A DNA stretch of 64,000 bases from PALSA-660 sp963726435 (GTDB taxonomy: Bacteria > Actinomycetota > Coriobacteriia > Anaerosomatales > PALSA-660). A program made the position numbers and the translations under genes. Under the pieces are notes generated by a model. The model worked only from the letters and a program-made list of their open reading frames with translations, ran no database searches and was not told the origin of the DNA. Positions 11,335 to 20,340 of the stretch are shown in pieces (positions within the stretch are counted from its first letter, which is position 1; each line of letters begins with the position of its first letter). Location of the stretch: NCBI GenBank assembly GCA_963726435.1, contig CAVSCJ010000004.1, forward strand, positions 1 to 64,000, in the 5' to 3' direction.

Positions 11335-11624
11335 ATCCCGAAGCACGAGCTCAAGGCACGCGTCGATGCACAGATCGAGCAAGGGAAGCGCAGCCTCGAC
11401 ACCATGAAGGCCAAGGCCCGAGCGGCCGGCGGGGACGCGAAGGTCACCTACGACCGGAACACGATCGCGGGTCTCCAGAAGGAGTAGCGACGAATTGAAG
11501 ATCAAGCCGCCGCCGCGTGGGACGCCGCAGACGACAAGTGGGACGAGGCATCGAGTGGTCTCGGGTCCGCCTGGGACGACTGGACCGATCGGGCCATGAG
11601 GGCTCGGACGATCGCGGCAAGTAG
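11335..11624 (+). pseudogene. Small coiled-coil protein, degenerate duplicate
   Basis: Mirror of 12462-12749. The ATG of the other copy is destroyed here (ATCCGATCCCGAAGCAC instead of CATCCCGATGCAGAAGCAC), and a stop appears after TIAGLQKE, although KHELKARVDAQIEQGKRSL is intact and the AAGGAG ribosome site remains. Confidence 0.85.
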
Positions 11625-11713
11625 GCGGGCTCCACTCTCGGGTCTGGGCGTGACGACCCGCGGCGACATATGTCCCATGGAAGGTGCCGCTGCCCCAAGG
11701 CGAAAGGACTCCA

Positions 11714-12000
11714 CGATCGCCACAGTGGGATGTTCCGGCTCGAGTGCACGCAGACAGTCGGTGCACACCGAGACCCGCGCCCCGGCCGAAGTGATCTGGC
11801 CTCGTGTCGTGTACTACGTGTTCGGCGTGATCGAGGTCATCATCGCGCGCTGCTCGGCGCCAATCGCGACTCGGGCTTCGTGTCGTTCATCCACTCGCTG
11901 TCCACGCCGTTCACCGCGCGTCCATGCGGTCTTCACCTTCGAAATGCGCTCGCTCTTGGCCTTGGCCGTCTACGCGCTGATCGGTTGGGCATCGTCATGC
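11714..12000 (+). pseudogene. YggT-like gene, degenerate duplicate ending at fold-back
   Basis: Mirror of the gene at 12001-12370. The start codon is ATC instead of ATG and the middle is out of frame. VVYYVFGVIEVIIA and LLALAVYALIGW can still be read. It ends at the spacer where the repeat arms meet. Confidence 0.85.
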
Positions 12001-12045
12001 GCTCCACGGTCTCAGATGACCTGCGCGGACTGACCGCGCGGATGA
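12001..12045. other. 45-base fold-back loop between inverted repeat arms
   Basis: This is the only part of 1-24176 without a mirror copy. Read on the minus strand it continues the yggT-like frame of the right arm without a stop, as LIRAVSPRRSSETVE. It therefore looks like the last true genomic bases before the sequence turns back on itself, not an inserted element. Confidence 0.9.
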
Positions 12046-12370
12046 GCATGACGATGCCCCAACCGATCAGCGCGTAGACGGCCAAGGCCAAGAGCGAGCT
12101 CAGTTCGAAGGTCGAGCCCGCGGCAGTCTGTGTCTTGAAGACCGCATCGAACGGGAGCATGAACGGCGTGGACAGCGAGTGGATGAACGACACGAAGCCC
12201 GAGTCGCGATTGGCGCCGAGCAGGAGCAGCACGAAGCGCATCGCGATGATGACCTCGATCACGCCGAACACGTAGTACACGACACGAGCCCAGATCACTT
12301 CGGCCGGGGCGCGGGTCTCGGTGTGCACCGACTGTCTGCGTGCACTCGAGCCGGCATCGACTGTGGCCAT
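12001..12370 (-). CDS. YggT-family membrane protein, 3' end lost at fold-back
   Basis: About 123 residues are visible. After a polar N-terminus (about 35 residues) come the hydrophobic segments VVYYVFGVIEVIIAMRFVLL and LLALAVYALIGWGIVMLI. The GANRDSGFVSFIHSLSTPF linker between them is characteristic of YggT-type proteins, small membrane proteins of uncertain function often linked to cell division or osmotic adaptation. The ATG at 12370 is preceded by AAAGGACT at a normal distance. No true stop can be given: the frame runs through the 45-base spacer and then enters the mirror copy, where further residues are artefactual. Confidence 0.8.
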
Positions 12371-12408
12371 CGTGGAGTCCTTTCGCCTTGGGGCAGCGGA
12401 CCTGCCAT

Positions 12409-12422
12409 GGGACATATGTCCC
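12409..12422. promoter_or_regulatory. 14-bp perfect palindrome upstream of yggT-like gene
   Basis: GGGACATATGTCCC reads the same on both strands and lies between the coiled-coil gene stop and the YggT-like start, about 40 bases upstream of the latter. It could be an operator for a dimeric regulator. The left arm keeps the central GACATATGTC but differs by one flanking base, so the outer base pair depends on which arm is correct. Confidence 0.4.
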
Positions 12423-12461
12423 CGCGGGTCGTCACGCCCAGACCCGAGCGTGGGGCTCCGC

Positions 12462-12749
12462 CTACTTGCCGCGATCGTCCCAAGCCTTCATGGCCCGATC
12501 GGTCCAGTCGTCCCAGGCGGACCCGAGACCACTCGACGCCTCGTCCCACTTGTCGTCTGCGGCGTCCCACGCGGCGGCGGCCTTGATCTTCAATTCGTCG
12601 TACTGCTTCTGGAGACCCGCGATGTGTTCGGTGTAGGTGACCTTCGCGTCCCCGCCGGCCGCTCCGGCCTTGGCCTTCATGGTGTCGAGGCTGCGCTTCC
12701 CTTGCTCGATCTGTGCATCGACGCGCGCCTTGAGCTCGTGCTTCTGCAT
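12462..12749 (-). CDS. Small coiled-coil protein, Sll1863 stress-protein-like
   Basis: A 95-aa soluble, charged protein that is predicted almost wholly helical: KHELKARVDAQIEQGKRSL at the N-terminus, then a central AAGGDAKVTYTEHIAGLQK and an alanine/tryptophan-rich C-terminus (WDAADDKWDEASS, WDDWTDRAMKAWDD). The pattern resembles short 'sll1863 family stress response' proteins, whose function is not established. Start ATG at 12749 has AAGGAG nine bases upstream. It is co-directional with the YggT-like gene (about 90-base gap) and divergent from the DUF1345 gene, which leaves a 195-base shared upstream region. Confidence 0.75.
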   Translation of the reverse strand: MQKHELKARVDAQIEQGKRSLDTMKAKAGAAGGDAKVTYTEHIAGLQKQYDELKIKAAAAWDAADDKWDEASSGLGSAWDDWTDRAMKAWDDRGK

Positions 12750-12944
12750 CGGGATGTCTCCTTCTTCAGGTTCGTCTGCCCGCCCACCAAGCCTTGCCAC
12801 GTGCACACGGGTTGCCCGCCTGCAGTAGTTGCCCTGAAGCGGTCGCTGCGAAGCGCCGCACCGCTTGGTGGCGCGGCGGACGTAGGGGTATCTACATCTC
12901 GGGCGGGAGTCCGCCCGCGTGTTCGCGCACGCCCGGAGGTCCCC

Positions 12945-13631
12945 TTGGACGAGAAACACCCGTCGCCCGGCGCGAACTGGCGCCGTACCCTTCTGGGCGC
13001 GGAGTCGCGTTGGCCTGCGTTCGCCGCGGCGATCGTCATCATAGTCGGCCAGGCGCGCCTCGCGAACAGCCTTCAGCTGCAGCCGGAGTGGCTCCTTCCC
13101 GGCGCGGCTGCAGTTCTTCTGGTCGCCTCGATCGGCTTCTACATCTCACCGGCGAAGCCGGGCAGGTTCGAAAGAGCGATCTCGATCGGTTTGCCGGGGG
13201 TCCTCGTCGTCGCGAACGCCGGCAGCTTCGTCTTGCTCGCGCGCGGCGTCTTCTTCGGCTCTTCGCTCAGCCCGATCGGGCTGCTCACGAGCGGAGTGAC
13301 GCTGTGGATCGTGAACATGCTCATCTTCGCGCTCGTCTACTGGGAGCTGGACGGCGGCGGCCCCGAGGCGCGGCTCCAGCGCCGTCGCGAGTTCCCAGAC
13401 CTGGTCTTCCCGCAGCAGCAGGCCGATCAGGACAAGATCGCCCCGTCAGGCTGGCAACCCTCCTTCGGCGACTACCTGTACCTCGCGATCACCAACGGCA
13501 CTGCCTTCTCGCCGGTCGACGCGATGCCCTACACGAAGCGTGCGAAGCTCGCGATGGGCGCCCAGAGCCTGCTGTCCTTCTCCATCGCTGCGGTCCTTGT
13601 AGCGCGCGCGGTGAACATAGCCAAGGGGTAG
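12945..13631 (+). CDS. DUF1345-family integral membrane protein
   Basis: A 228-aa membrane protein with about five hydrophobic segments: FAAAIVIIVGQARLAN, WLLPGAAAVLLVASIGFY, IGLPGVLVVANAGSFVLLA, GVTLWIVNMLIFALVYW and SLLSFSIAAVLVARAVNI. The extracytoplasmic motif NGTAFSPVDAMPYTKRAKL is the signature of DUF1345 proteins, whose activity is unknown. I place the start at TTG 12945 because GGAGGT lies just upstream and no other in-frame start is near the first conserved residues. It may share a divergent promoter region with the coiled-coil gene. Its copy in the other arm is frameshifted. Confidence 0.82.
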   Translation: MDEKHPSPGANWRRTLLGAESRWPAFAAAIVIIVGQARLANSLQLQPEWLLPGAAAVLLVASIGFYISPAKPGRFERAISIGLPGVLVVANAGSFVLLARGVFFGSSLSPIGLLTSGVTLWIVNMLIFALVYWELDGGGPEARLQRRREFPDLVFPQQQADQDKIAPSGWQPSFGDYLYLAITNGTAFSPVDAMPYTKRAKLAMGAQSLLSFSIAAVLVARAVNIAKG

Positions 13632-13748
13632 GACGCCCTTCGCAGCGACCCCCCGCCCCCCATCGGCGCACGACGCCCCGCGGGCCGGGGGTATGAACCT
13701 TCCGTGCAGCGGCGCGTCGGGCGCCGTCTCGTCGATCGGAGCGCAACC

Positions 13749-14567
13749 ATGCCACACGCAATCTGGAGAGGCACCATCTCGTTCGGGCTCGTCACGATCC
13801 CGGTGACTCTGCTTCCCGCCGTGCAGCCGCGCGAGCTCGCGCTCCATCTCGTGGACGAGCGCGACCTCGCGCCGATCCACAACAAACGGGTGAACGAGAC
13901 GACCGGCAAGGAGGTCGCTTGGGAGCACGTGGTCAAGGGATTCGAGGTCGACAAGGGGCGCTTCGTGCTGGTGACCGACGACGATCTGCGCGCGGCCAAC
14001 GTCGAAGCGACGCAGACGATCGACGTGCTCGCGGCAGTGTGTGCGGACGAGATCCACCCTGAGCTGTTCGACACCCCGTACTATCTGGAGCCGGAGAAGG
14101 CGGGCCGCAAGGCGTACCTGCTGCTGCGCGAGGCCCTGAAGACCGCGAAGAGAGTGGCGCTCGCCAAGATCGTCATCCGCACCCGCCAGCACTTGGCCGC
14201 CATCGTGCCCGACGGCGACCTGCTCGCGCTCGAAGTGCTGAGGTACCCCTACGAGCTTCGCGACGTCGCCGAGCTGGACCTGCCGGCGAGCGGGGACAGC
14301 GCGATGAAGGCGGCGGGGGTCACGAAAGCCGAGCTCGAGTTGTCCGCTCAACTCGTCGCGACCATCTCGAAGCCCTTCGACCCTGCTGCGCCCGAGTACC
14401 GCGATACCTACCACGACGATCTGATGGCGCTCATCCGGCGCAAGGCCGCTGGAGCCCCTCCGGCGGCGCTCGTCCCTGCAGGCGCGCCGGAGGCCCGAGG
14501 CGAGGTGGTCGACATCGTGTCGCTGCTGAAGAAGTCCCTTGACGAGGCGAAGCGCGCCCGCGCCTGA
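13749..14567 (+). CDS. ku: Non-homologous end-joining protein Ku
   Basis: A 272-aa bacterial Ku, the homodimeric ring that binds double-strand DNA ends and recruits LigD. Family signatures are intact: ISFGLVTIPVTLLP at the N-terminus, HNKRVNETTGKEVAWEHVVK, the bridge-region LAKIVIRTRQHLAAIVP and LRYPYELRDV. The C-terminal tail after residue ~250 is lysine-rich (LLKKSLDEAKRARA), as in Ku proteins that stimulate LigD. ATG 13749 was chosen for the conserved MPHAIWRG beginning and an upstream GGAG. ligD follows after 12 bases, so the two form one operon. This arm carries the unbroken copy. Confidence 0.95.
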   Translation: MPHAIWRGTISFGLVTIPVTLLPAVQPRELALHLVDERDLAPIHNKRVNETTGKEVAWEHVVKGFEVDKGRFVLVTDDDLRAANVEATQTIDVLAAVCADEIHPELFDTPYYLEPEKAGRKAYLLLREALKTAKRVALAKIVIRTRQHLAAIVPDGDLLALEVLRYPYELRDVAELDLPASGDSAMKAAGVTKAELELSAQLVATISKPFDPAAPEYRDTYHDDLMALIRRKAAGAPPAALVPAGAPEARGEVVDIVSLLKKSLDEAKRARA

Positions 14568-14579
14568 GAGGGATGACGC

Positions 14580-17148
14580 ATGCCACTGGAAGAGTACCGC
14601 CGCAAGCGCGACTTCTCCGCGACGCCCGAACCTGCCGGAGGCGAAGCGCCAGCTCGCGGGGATCTGACCTTCGTAGTCCACAAGCACGCGTCGCGCGCGC
14701 TCCACTACGACCTGCGCCTCGAGATCGGCGGCGTCTACGCGTCGTGGGCCGTGCCGAAGGGCCCTTCGCTCGACACGCACGACAAGCATCTGGCCGTCCA
14801 CGTCGAGGACCACCCGCTCGAGTACGGGTCGTTCGAAGGGACGATCCCCCAAGGCGAGTACGGCGCGGGCACCGTGATGATCTGGGACCGAGGGAGTTTC
14901 GATCCGATCGGCGACGCGGCCGCCGGCGTGGCCAAGGGCGACTTCAAGTTCGTGCTGGACGGGACCAAGCTCCACGGCCAGTGGGTCCTAGTCCGCATGA
15001 AGCCGCGCCCTGGTGACAAGCGCGAGAACTGGCTGCTCATCAAGGAACGCGACGAGTACGCGCGGCCGCGCGCCGACTACGACGTGCTCGCGGCGTTGCC
15101 GGACTCGGCCGCCAGCGGGAGGACGATGGAGCAGATCGCTGCGGCTGGAGCCGACCCGCCCGCGGATCGATCGCGAGCGGAGGCCAAGACCGCTCGTCGG
15201 CCCGGCCGTTCCGCGAGCCTCGCGAGGAGCGGGGGGTCGGCTCCAGCCGTGCCCATTCCGATCGATGCCCCCTTCCAGCTCGCCACTCTGGCCGACCGGG
15301 CCCCGACGGGCGACGAGTGGGTCCACGAGGTGAAGTTCGACGGCTACCGGCTGCACGTCGTGCTCCGGGACGGGCGCGCGACCGTGCGCACGCGAGGCGG
15401 CGCCGACTGGACCGAGCGGTTCCCCTCGATCGCCCGCGCGGTCGAGGCGCTACCGGCCTCGTCCGCCGCTGCTCGACGGAGAAGCGGTGGTGCTCGACGC
15501 CGAAGGACGGTCGGACTTCGGCTTGCTGCAGGAAGCGCTCGCCGGCGCCCGTCCGGAGCGCGTCCGCTACGAGGTGTTCGACCTGCTCTACCTGGACGGC
15601 TACGACCTGCGCGCCGAGACCCTGCTGCGCCGTCGGGATCTTCTCGCGTCGCTGCTGGCCCACGCACCCGCACAGGGGCCGCTCGTCGCCGTCGAGCACT
15701 ACGTCGGCGAGGGCCCCGAGTACCACGCGGAATCCTGCAAGCTCCTGCTCGAGGGCTCGATGAGCAAGCGCGGCGACCGGCCGTGGGTCCCGGGCCGCAC
15801 GCGCGACTGGGTCAAGGTCAAGTGCCTCGCGCGCCAGGAGTTCGTGGTGGGCGGCTGGACTGATCCGGCAGGGTCGCGCGCCTCGTTCGGAGCGCTGTTG
15901 CTGGGCGTGCATGGTTCGGAGGGCTCGCTGCGCTATGCGGGACGCGTCGGCACGGGCTTCACCGAACGGGTGCTTGCCGACCTGAGCGAACGGCTGCGGA
16001 AGCTGGCCGCCGATGCCCCGCCCTTCGTGGACCCGCCTCGCGCCGCGCACGTGCATTGGGTGCGGCCCGAGCTCGTCGTCGAGGTGGCGTTCCGGGAGTG
16101 GACTCGCGACGGCGTCGTACGCCAGCCCTCGTTCCAGGGCGTGCGGGACGACATCGGCCCCGTGGCCGTCGTGCGCGAATCGCCCGCACCCGACACTGAA
16201 ACGCCGGCTGGCCTGAGGACCGGCGCCACGCCGGGCGACGACCCTCCGATCGAGGTCGGCGGCGTCACGATCACCAACCCCGCTAGACGCCTCGAGCCCG
16301 CCGGCGTCACGAAGGCCGATCTCGCGCGCTACTACGAGGCCGTCTCGGCGTGGATGCTGCCGCATCTCGCGGGACGCCCGCTCACGCTGGTGCGATGCCC
16401 GCATGGGACCTCGGGTGAGGTCGCCTGCTTCTACCAGAAACACCCCGAGGCCCGCGGGTGGCCCGCCGCGCTGAAGGCGGTAACCATCGAGGACCGTGAC
16501 GGCCCCGCCGTCTACTCCTACGTAGACGACGAAGCCGGGCTGCTGTCGCTCGCGCAGCTCGGCACGTCGGAGATCCATACGTGGAACTCGCTCGCGAGCG
16601 ACCCGGAGCGACCCGACCGCATCATCTTCGACCTCGACCCCGGCGCCGACGTCTCCTTCCCGGAGGTCGCCGCGGCCGCCCGAACGGTGCGGCAGGCACT
16701 GGGCGCGATCGGTCTCACGGGATTCGTGAAGACCACCGGGGGCCACGGGCTGCACGTCGTTACCCCGATCGCGCCGCGAGGGACCTACGACGAGGTGCGC
16801 GCCTTCGCGCACGCTTTCGTCAGGCTGCTCGCGGTGCGACGTCCCGACCTCTTCACCGCGTTGATGGCGAAGGACAAGCGCCCCGGCCGGGTCTTCATCG
16901 ACTACCTGCGCAACGCGCACGGGGCCACGGCCGTCTGCGCATTCTCGACGCGCGCCCGCCCGGGCGCGCACGTGAGCGTGCCGGTCTCTTGGGAGCGCCT
17001 GTCGGGCCTCGACCCTTCGGCCTTCGACATCGTCTCGGTCCCCCGGCGGCTAGCCGCGCTTCGAAGCGATCCGTGGGCTGGCTACGAGGCGGCGCGGCGA
17101 CCCATCAGTGACGAGATGGTCGCGGCGGTCGTGGCAGGCGGAGCGTAG
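14580..17148 (+). CDS. ligD: Multidomain DNA ligase D (one frameshift)
   Basis: About 855 aa when repaired. Order of domains: 3'-phosphoesterase (residues ~1-190; HKHASRALHYDLRLE and DHPLEYGSFEG), ATP-dependent ligase (~230-530; adenylation motif KFDGYR, MSKRGDRPWVPGR) and primase-like polymerase (~555-855; IFDLDPG metal-binding acids, TGGHGLHVV). This PE-LIG-POL order matches Pseudomonas and differs from the POL-PE-LIG order of mycobacteria. The frame breaks near 15470 between LPASSA and the segment beginning VVLDAEGR; the sequence expected there is LLDGEAVV. The left-arm copy differs at this spot, so a sequencing indel is the likely cause. The enzyme fills, trims and seals ends held by Ku. 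Confidence 0.9.
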
Positions 17149-17172
17149 GTCCCGCCCGCGTCGCGCGCCTGG

Positions 17173-17483
17173 TCACTCCTCCCCGTGCCCGGCGTTGTAG
17201 AGCCCGAGGAAGAAGCGGTGCGGCCCAGGGGTGCCGTGCGGCACGAAAGCGACCGAGTCCCCCGGATACACCATCTGTGTCAGCGGGTGGATCGAGTGGT
17301 TGCAGAAGACGCCCTCGATGCTGGCGGCCGGCAGACCGAGGTCCTGTGCGATCCGCGCGGCAGGGACCCCTGTGCGGGCACCTCCACGTCGGCGGTCGGG
17401 GGCAGGCCCTGCCCGCGGCGCACCTCCCTCAGCACGCCGAACATCCGGACCGTGACCATCCCGCGCTCGGCGTCGCCGCCCAT
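17173..17483 (-). CDS. MoaD/ThiS-like beta-grasp protein (frameshifted)
   Basis: Roughly 100 aa after repair. The N-terminal strand MVTVRMFGVLREVRRGQGLP and the C-terminal half (ARIAQDLGLPAASIEGVFCN, VYPGDSVAFVPHGTPG) lie in different frames, joined near 17400. The pattern, a first strand, then a helix with 'DLGLP', then PGDSVAFVP, is that of MoaD/ThiS ubiquitin-like proteins. The C-terminus extends about 15 residues (HRFFLGLYNAGHGEE) past the position of the usual Gly-Gly, so a sulfur-carrier role is doubtful unless it is processed. The start at 17483 has GAGGTGG about ten bases upstream. It is divergent from aor, suggesting shared control. Both arms are broken here. Confidence 0.65.
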
Positions 17484-17641
17484 CCCGCATCCACCTCGGT
17501 ACTCAGCATACCCTCGGCGATGGCACGTAGCGCATCTTCCCGCGGGCTGAGCAGGAAGCCGCGCGACGGGGAACATAGTCAGGACGCCCTGAGTCTGTGG
17601 CGTCCTTCGCCCCTGTTCGCCTACGAGAGGAAGGACCCGAC

Positions 17642-19415
17642 GTGAAGAGAGACATCCTGCGAGTCGACATGGCCACTCTCGAGGCCAAGAGGGAGCCCCT
17701 GCCCGAGAGGTGGACCGACTACGGCGGACGCGCACTGACCTCCGCCGTCATCTTCGAAGAGGTTCCCGCGGACGCCGATCCGCTCGGCCCCGCCAACAAG
17801 CTCATCTTCGCCCCCGGCATCCTGGGGGGAACGACGGCGCCCAATGGCGGCCGCCTCTCCATCGGCGCGAAGAGCCCCCTGACCGGCGGCATCAAGGAAG
17901 CCAACGTCGGCGGCCAGCTCGCGCACACGCTCGCGCGCCTCGGCCTTGCGGGCATCATCGTCGAGAACGCCGCCGCCGAGGGCCTCTACTCGCTCGTGCT
18001 CGAGGCCGACGGTTCGGCGAAGCTGGAGCGCACCGACGCGTGGAAGGGCCTCGGCAACTACGCCCTCGCGGACAAGATCAAGGCGACGCGTCCCGAGGGC
18101 GACCGGTACGCCACCGCGACCATCGGCCCGGTCGGCGAAGCGCTGCTGGCTTCGGCCACCGTGGCCATCAGCGACCCCAAGGGCTACCCGAACCGGCACG
18201 CGGGTCGTGGCGGACTGGGCGCGGTCATGGCGAGCAAGGGTCTGAAGGCGATCATCGCCTCCGACAAGGGCCTGCCCGGAGTCGAGCACGCCGACAAGGA
18301 CGCGTTCGTGGCAGCCACGCGCAAGTTCACGACGGCGCTCAACGAGCATCCGGTCACGGGTCAGGGCCTCCCCACCTACGGCACCCAGGTGCTCACGAAC
18401 ATCATCAACGAGGCAGGCGGCTACCCGACGCGCAACTTCTCCGCGGGCAGCTTCGAGTTCGCGGAGGCGCTCTCCGGCGAGAACATGCGTGAGGTCACGC
18501 TCGAGCGCGGCGGCAACGTCAAGCACGGGTGCCACACGGGCTGCGTCATCCAGTGCTCGCGCTACTGGTTCGACAAGGACGGCCACTACAAGACCAAGGG
18601 CATGGAGTACGAGTCGGTCTGGTCGCTCGGCGCCGACTGCGGGATCGGCGACCTCGACGAGGTCGCCGAGCTCGACCGCGCGTGCGGCGACATCGGCATC
18701 GACACGATCGAGATGGGCGCGGCCTTGGCCGTGTACATGGACTCGGGAGCGCTCGCCTTCGGCGACGCGGCGGGTGCGCTCAAGGCGCTCATGGAGGTCG
18801 GTACCGGCAGCGAGCTCGGAACGGCTCTCGGCAACGGCGCGGAAGCCGTCGGCAAGAAGTACGGCGTCACGCGCATCCCGGTCGTCAAGCATCAGGCGAT
18901 GCCGGCCTACGATCCCCGGCCGATCCAGGGCATGGGCGTGACCTACGCGACATCGACGATGGGCGCCGACCACACGGCCGGCTACGCTGTCACCGCCAAC
19001 ATCCTCGGGGTGGGCGGCAGTGTCGATCCGCTGCTCCCGACGGGTCAGGCCGCCCTGTCGCAGGGGCTGCAGATCGCGACGGGCATGCTGGACGCGATGG
19101 GCCTGTGCATCTTCGTGGCGTTCGCGGTGCTCGACAAGCCCGAGGCGCTCGACGCCATCTCGGAGATGGCGACCGCGCACACGGGCAAGGACTGGAGCAT
19201 CGACGAGCTGATGCTGCTCGGCAAGAAGGTCCTGACCTACGAGCGGCTGTTCAACGCGAAGGCCGGCTTCACGGCAGCCGACGACCGGCTGCCCGCCTAC
19301 ATGTACACCGAGAAGCTGCCGCCGCACAACGTCGTCTTCACGGTGCCGGACGTCGGAGCTGGACGCGGTCTTCGACTTCGTCGCCGAGACGGCGGCTGGC
19401 ATGGGGATTGCCTGA
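17642..19415 (+). CDS. aor: Aldehyde:ferredoxin oxidoreductase, copy with 3' frameshift
   Basis: Mirror of the intact gene at 4757-6529. An extra G near 19352 (GGACGTCGG against GGACTCGG) throws the last ~20 residues out of frame. About ten residues also differ from the other arm, mostly single-base transitions such as V/I and A/V. The GTG start and AGGAAGG ribosome site are the same. Function is described at the intact copy. Confidence 0.92.
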
Positions 19416-19424
19416 CCGACGGGC

Positions 19425-19667
19425 ATGACCACCATCGAACTCGCTCTGTTCGCGAAGCTCTCCTCCCGCTACCCGGTCCCGGGTTACGGGAGGAGGCCTC
19501 GCGCCTACTCCGTCGCCGACGGAACGACCATCGGCCGGCTCGTCACAGAGATCGGGCTCGCCGACGAGCAGCGGATCACTTTCGTGAACGGCCGCCACGC
19601 GGCCGACGATCTCGTGCTCGCGGAAGGCGACCGCGTCGCCATATTCCCGCCGATCGCCGGAGGGTAG
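19425..19667 (+). CDS. MoaD/ThiS-like sulfur carrier (second copy)
   Basis: Identical in protein sequence to 4505-4747 (80 aa, C-terminal PPIAGG). It lies 9 bases after aor and 2 bases before the ThiF-like gene. Being identical in both arms, it is a good reference stretch for judging error rates. Confidence 0.9.
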   Translation: MTTIELALFAKLSSRYPVPGYGRRPRAYSVADGTTIGRLVTEIGLADEQRITFVNGRHAADDLVLAEGDRVAIFPPIAGG

Positions 19668-19669
19668 CC

Positions 19670-20285
19670 GTGGACGAGGGGGTCTGCTCTCGATCAGGCC
19701 GCCGTGCGCGCCCGGCTCGGCGACGTCGAGCGTCGGGATCGTCGGACTCGGCGGGCTGGGCTCCAACGCCGCGATGATGCTCGTGCGCAGCGGCGTGCGC
19801 CGCCTCGTCCTAGCGGACTTCGACCGGGTCGAGGAGGGCAACCTCAACCGTCAGCTGTACTTCGCCGACCAGCTCGGTCGTCTGAAGGTCGAGGCGCTCT
19901 CCGAGACGCTCCGGCGGATCGAACCCGACGTCGAACTCACCCTGGTCGCCGAGCCGATCACCCGCGACAACATCGCACACGTTCTTCGCCGGACGTAGAC
20001 GTGCTTCTGGAGGCGGTCGACGCTGCCGAGGGCAAGGCGGCGATCGTCGCCGCGGCCTCCGACCTGCTCCCCGGCACGCCGCTCGTGTGGGCGATGGGCC
20101 TGGCCGGATGCGGGTCAGCCAACGAGATCCGGACGCAGTGCGTCGGGGAGTGCTCGTGGCTCGTCGGCGACCTCGAGGCGGACGTGCGCGACGGACTGCC
20201 GCTCCTGGCATCGCGCGTGATGGTGGCCGCCGCTCAAGAGGCTCACGTGGCGATCAGGCTGCTTCTCGGGATGACCGGGGCATAG
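19670..20285 (+). pseudogene. ThiF-family adenylyltransferase, frameshifted copy
   Basis: Mirror of the intact gene at 3891-4502. Extra bases near 19685, 19722, 19980 and 19996 break it into three frames; VGIVGLGGLGS and the C-terminal LLPGTPLVWAMGLAGCGS are readable. All four changes are insertions relative to the left arm, which suggests base-calling errors and not decay. Confidence 0.88.
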
Positions 20286-20306
20286 CGGCGGATCCGCTTC
20301 CGGGGA

Positions 20307-20340
20307 GAGCCCGCGCCCGAGTGGTGCGCCGCCCGGGCTC
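20307..20340. terminator. Possible bidirectional terminator between converging genes
   Basis: GAGCCCG and CGGGCTC can pair across a GC-rich 20-base loop, between the convergent ThiF-like and GT4 genes. There is no T-run and the second half overlaps the GT4 stop codon, so support is weak. The same element occurs in mirror form at about 3837-3870. Confidence 0.35.

Larger units (their letters stand above)
1..12000. repeat. Left arm of ~12-kb inverted repeat
   Basis: Read as its reverse complement, this stretch reproduces 12046-24176 gene for gene, in order, with scattered single-base indels and substitutions. Position 1 pairs with about 24176 and position 12000 with 12046. The arm is about 130 bases shorter than its partner, so it carries net deletions, densest between about 7 and 12 kb, where ligD, ku, the DUF1345 gene and the small coiled-coil gene lose their frames. 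It begins exactly at the window edge, as expected if the window starts at a contig end. Confidence 0.97.

Noticed and set aside
15040..16971. Long minus-strand frame opposite ligD
   Set aside because: The plus strand has Ku/LigD domains with conserved motifs; the antisense product has no recognisable features.
17581..17606. Hairpin AGGACGCC/GGCGTCCT in the aor leader as a possible regulator or cofactor riboswitch
   Set aside because: The pairing is not kept in the other arm (GTGACGTGC instead of GTGGCGTCC), so it may be a base-call effect, and no riboswitch consensus was recognised.
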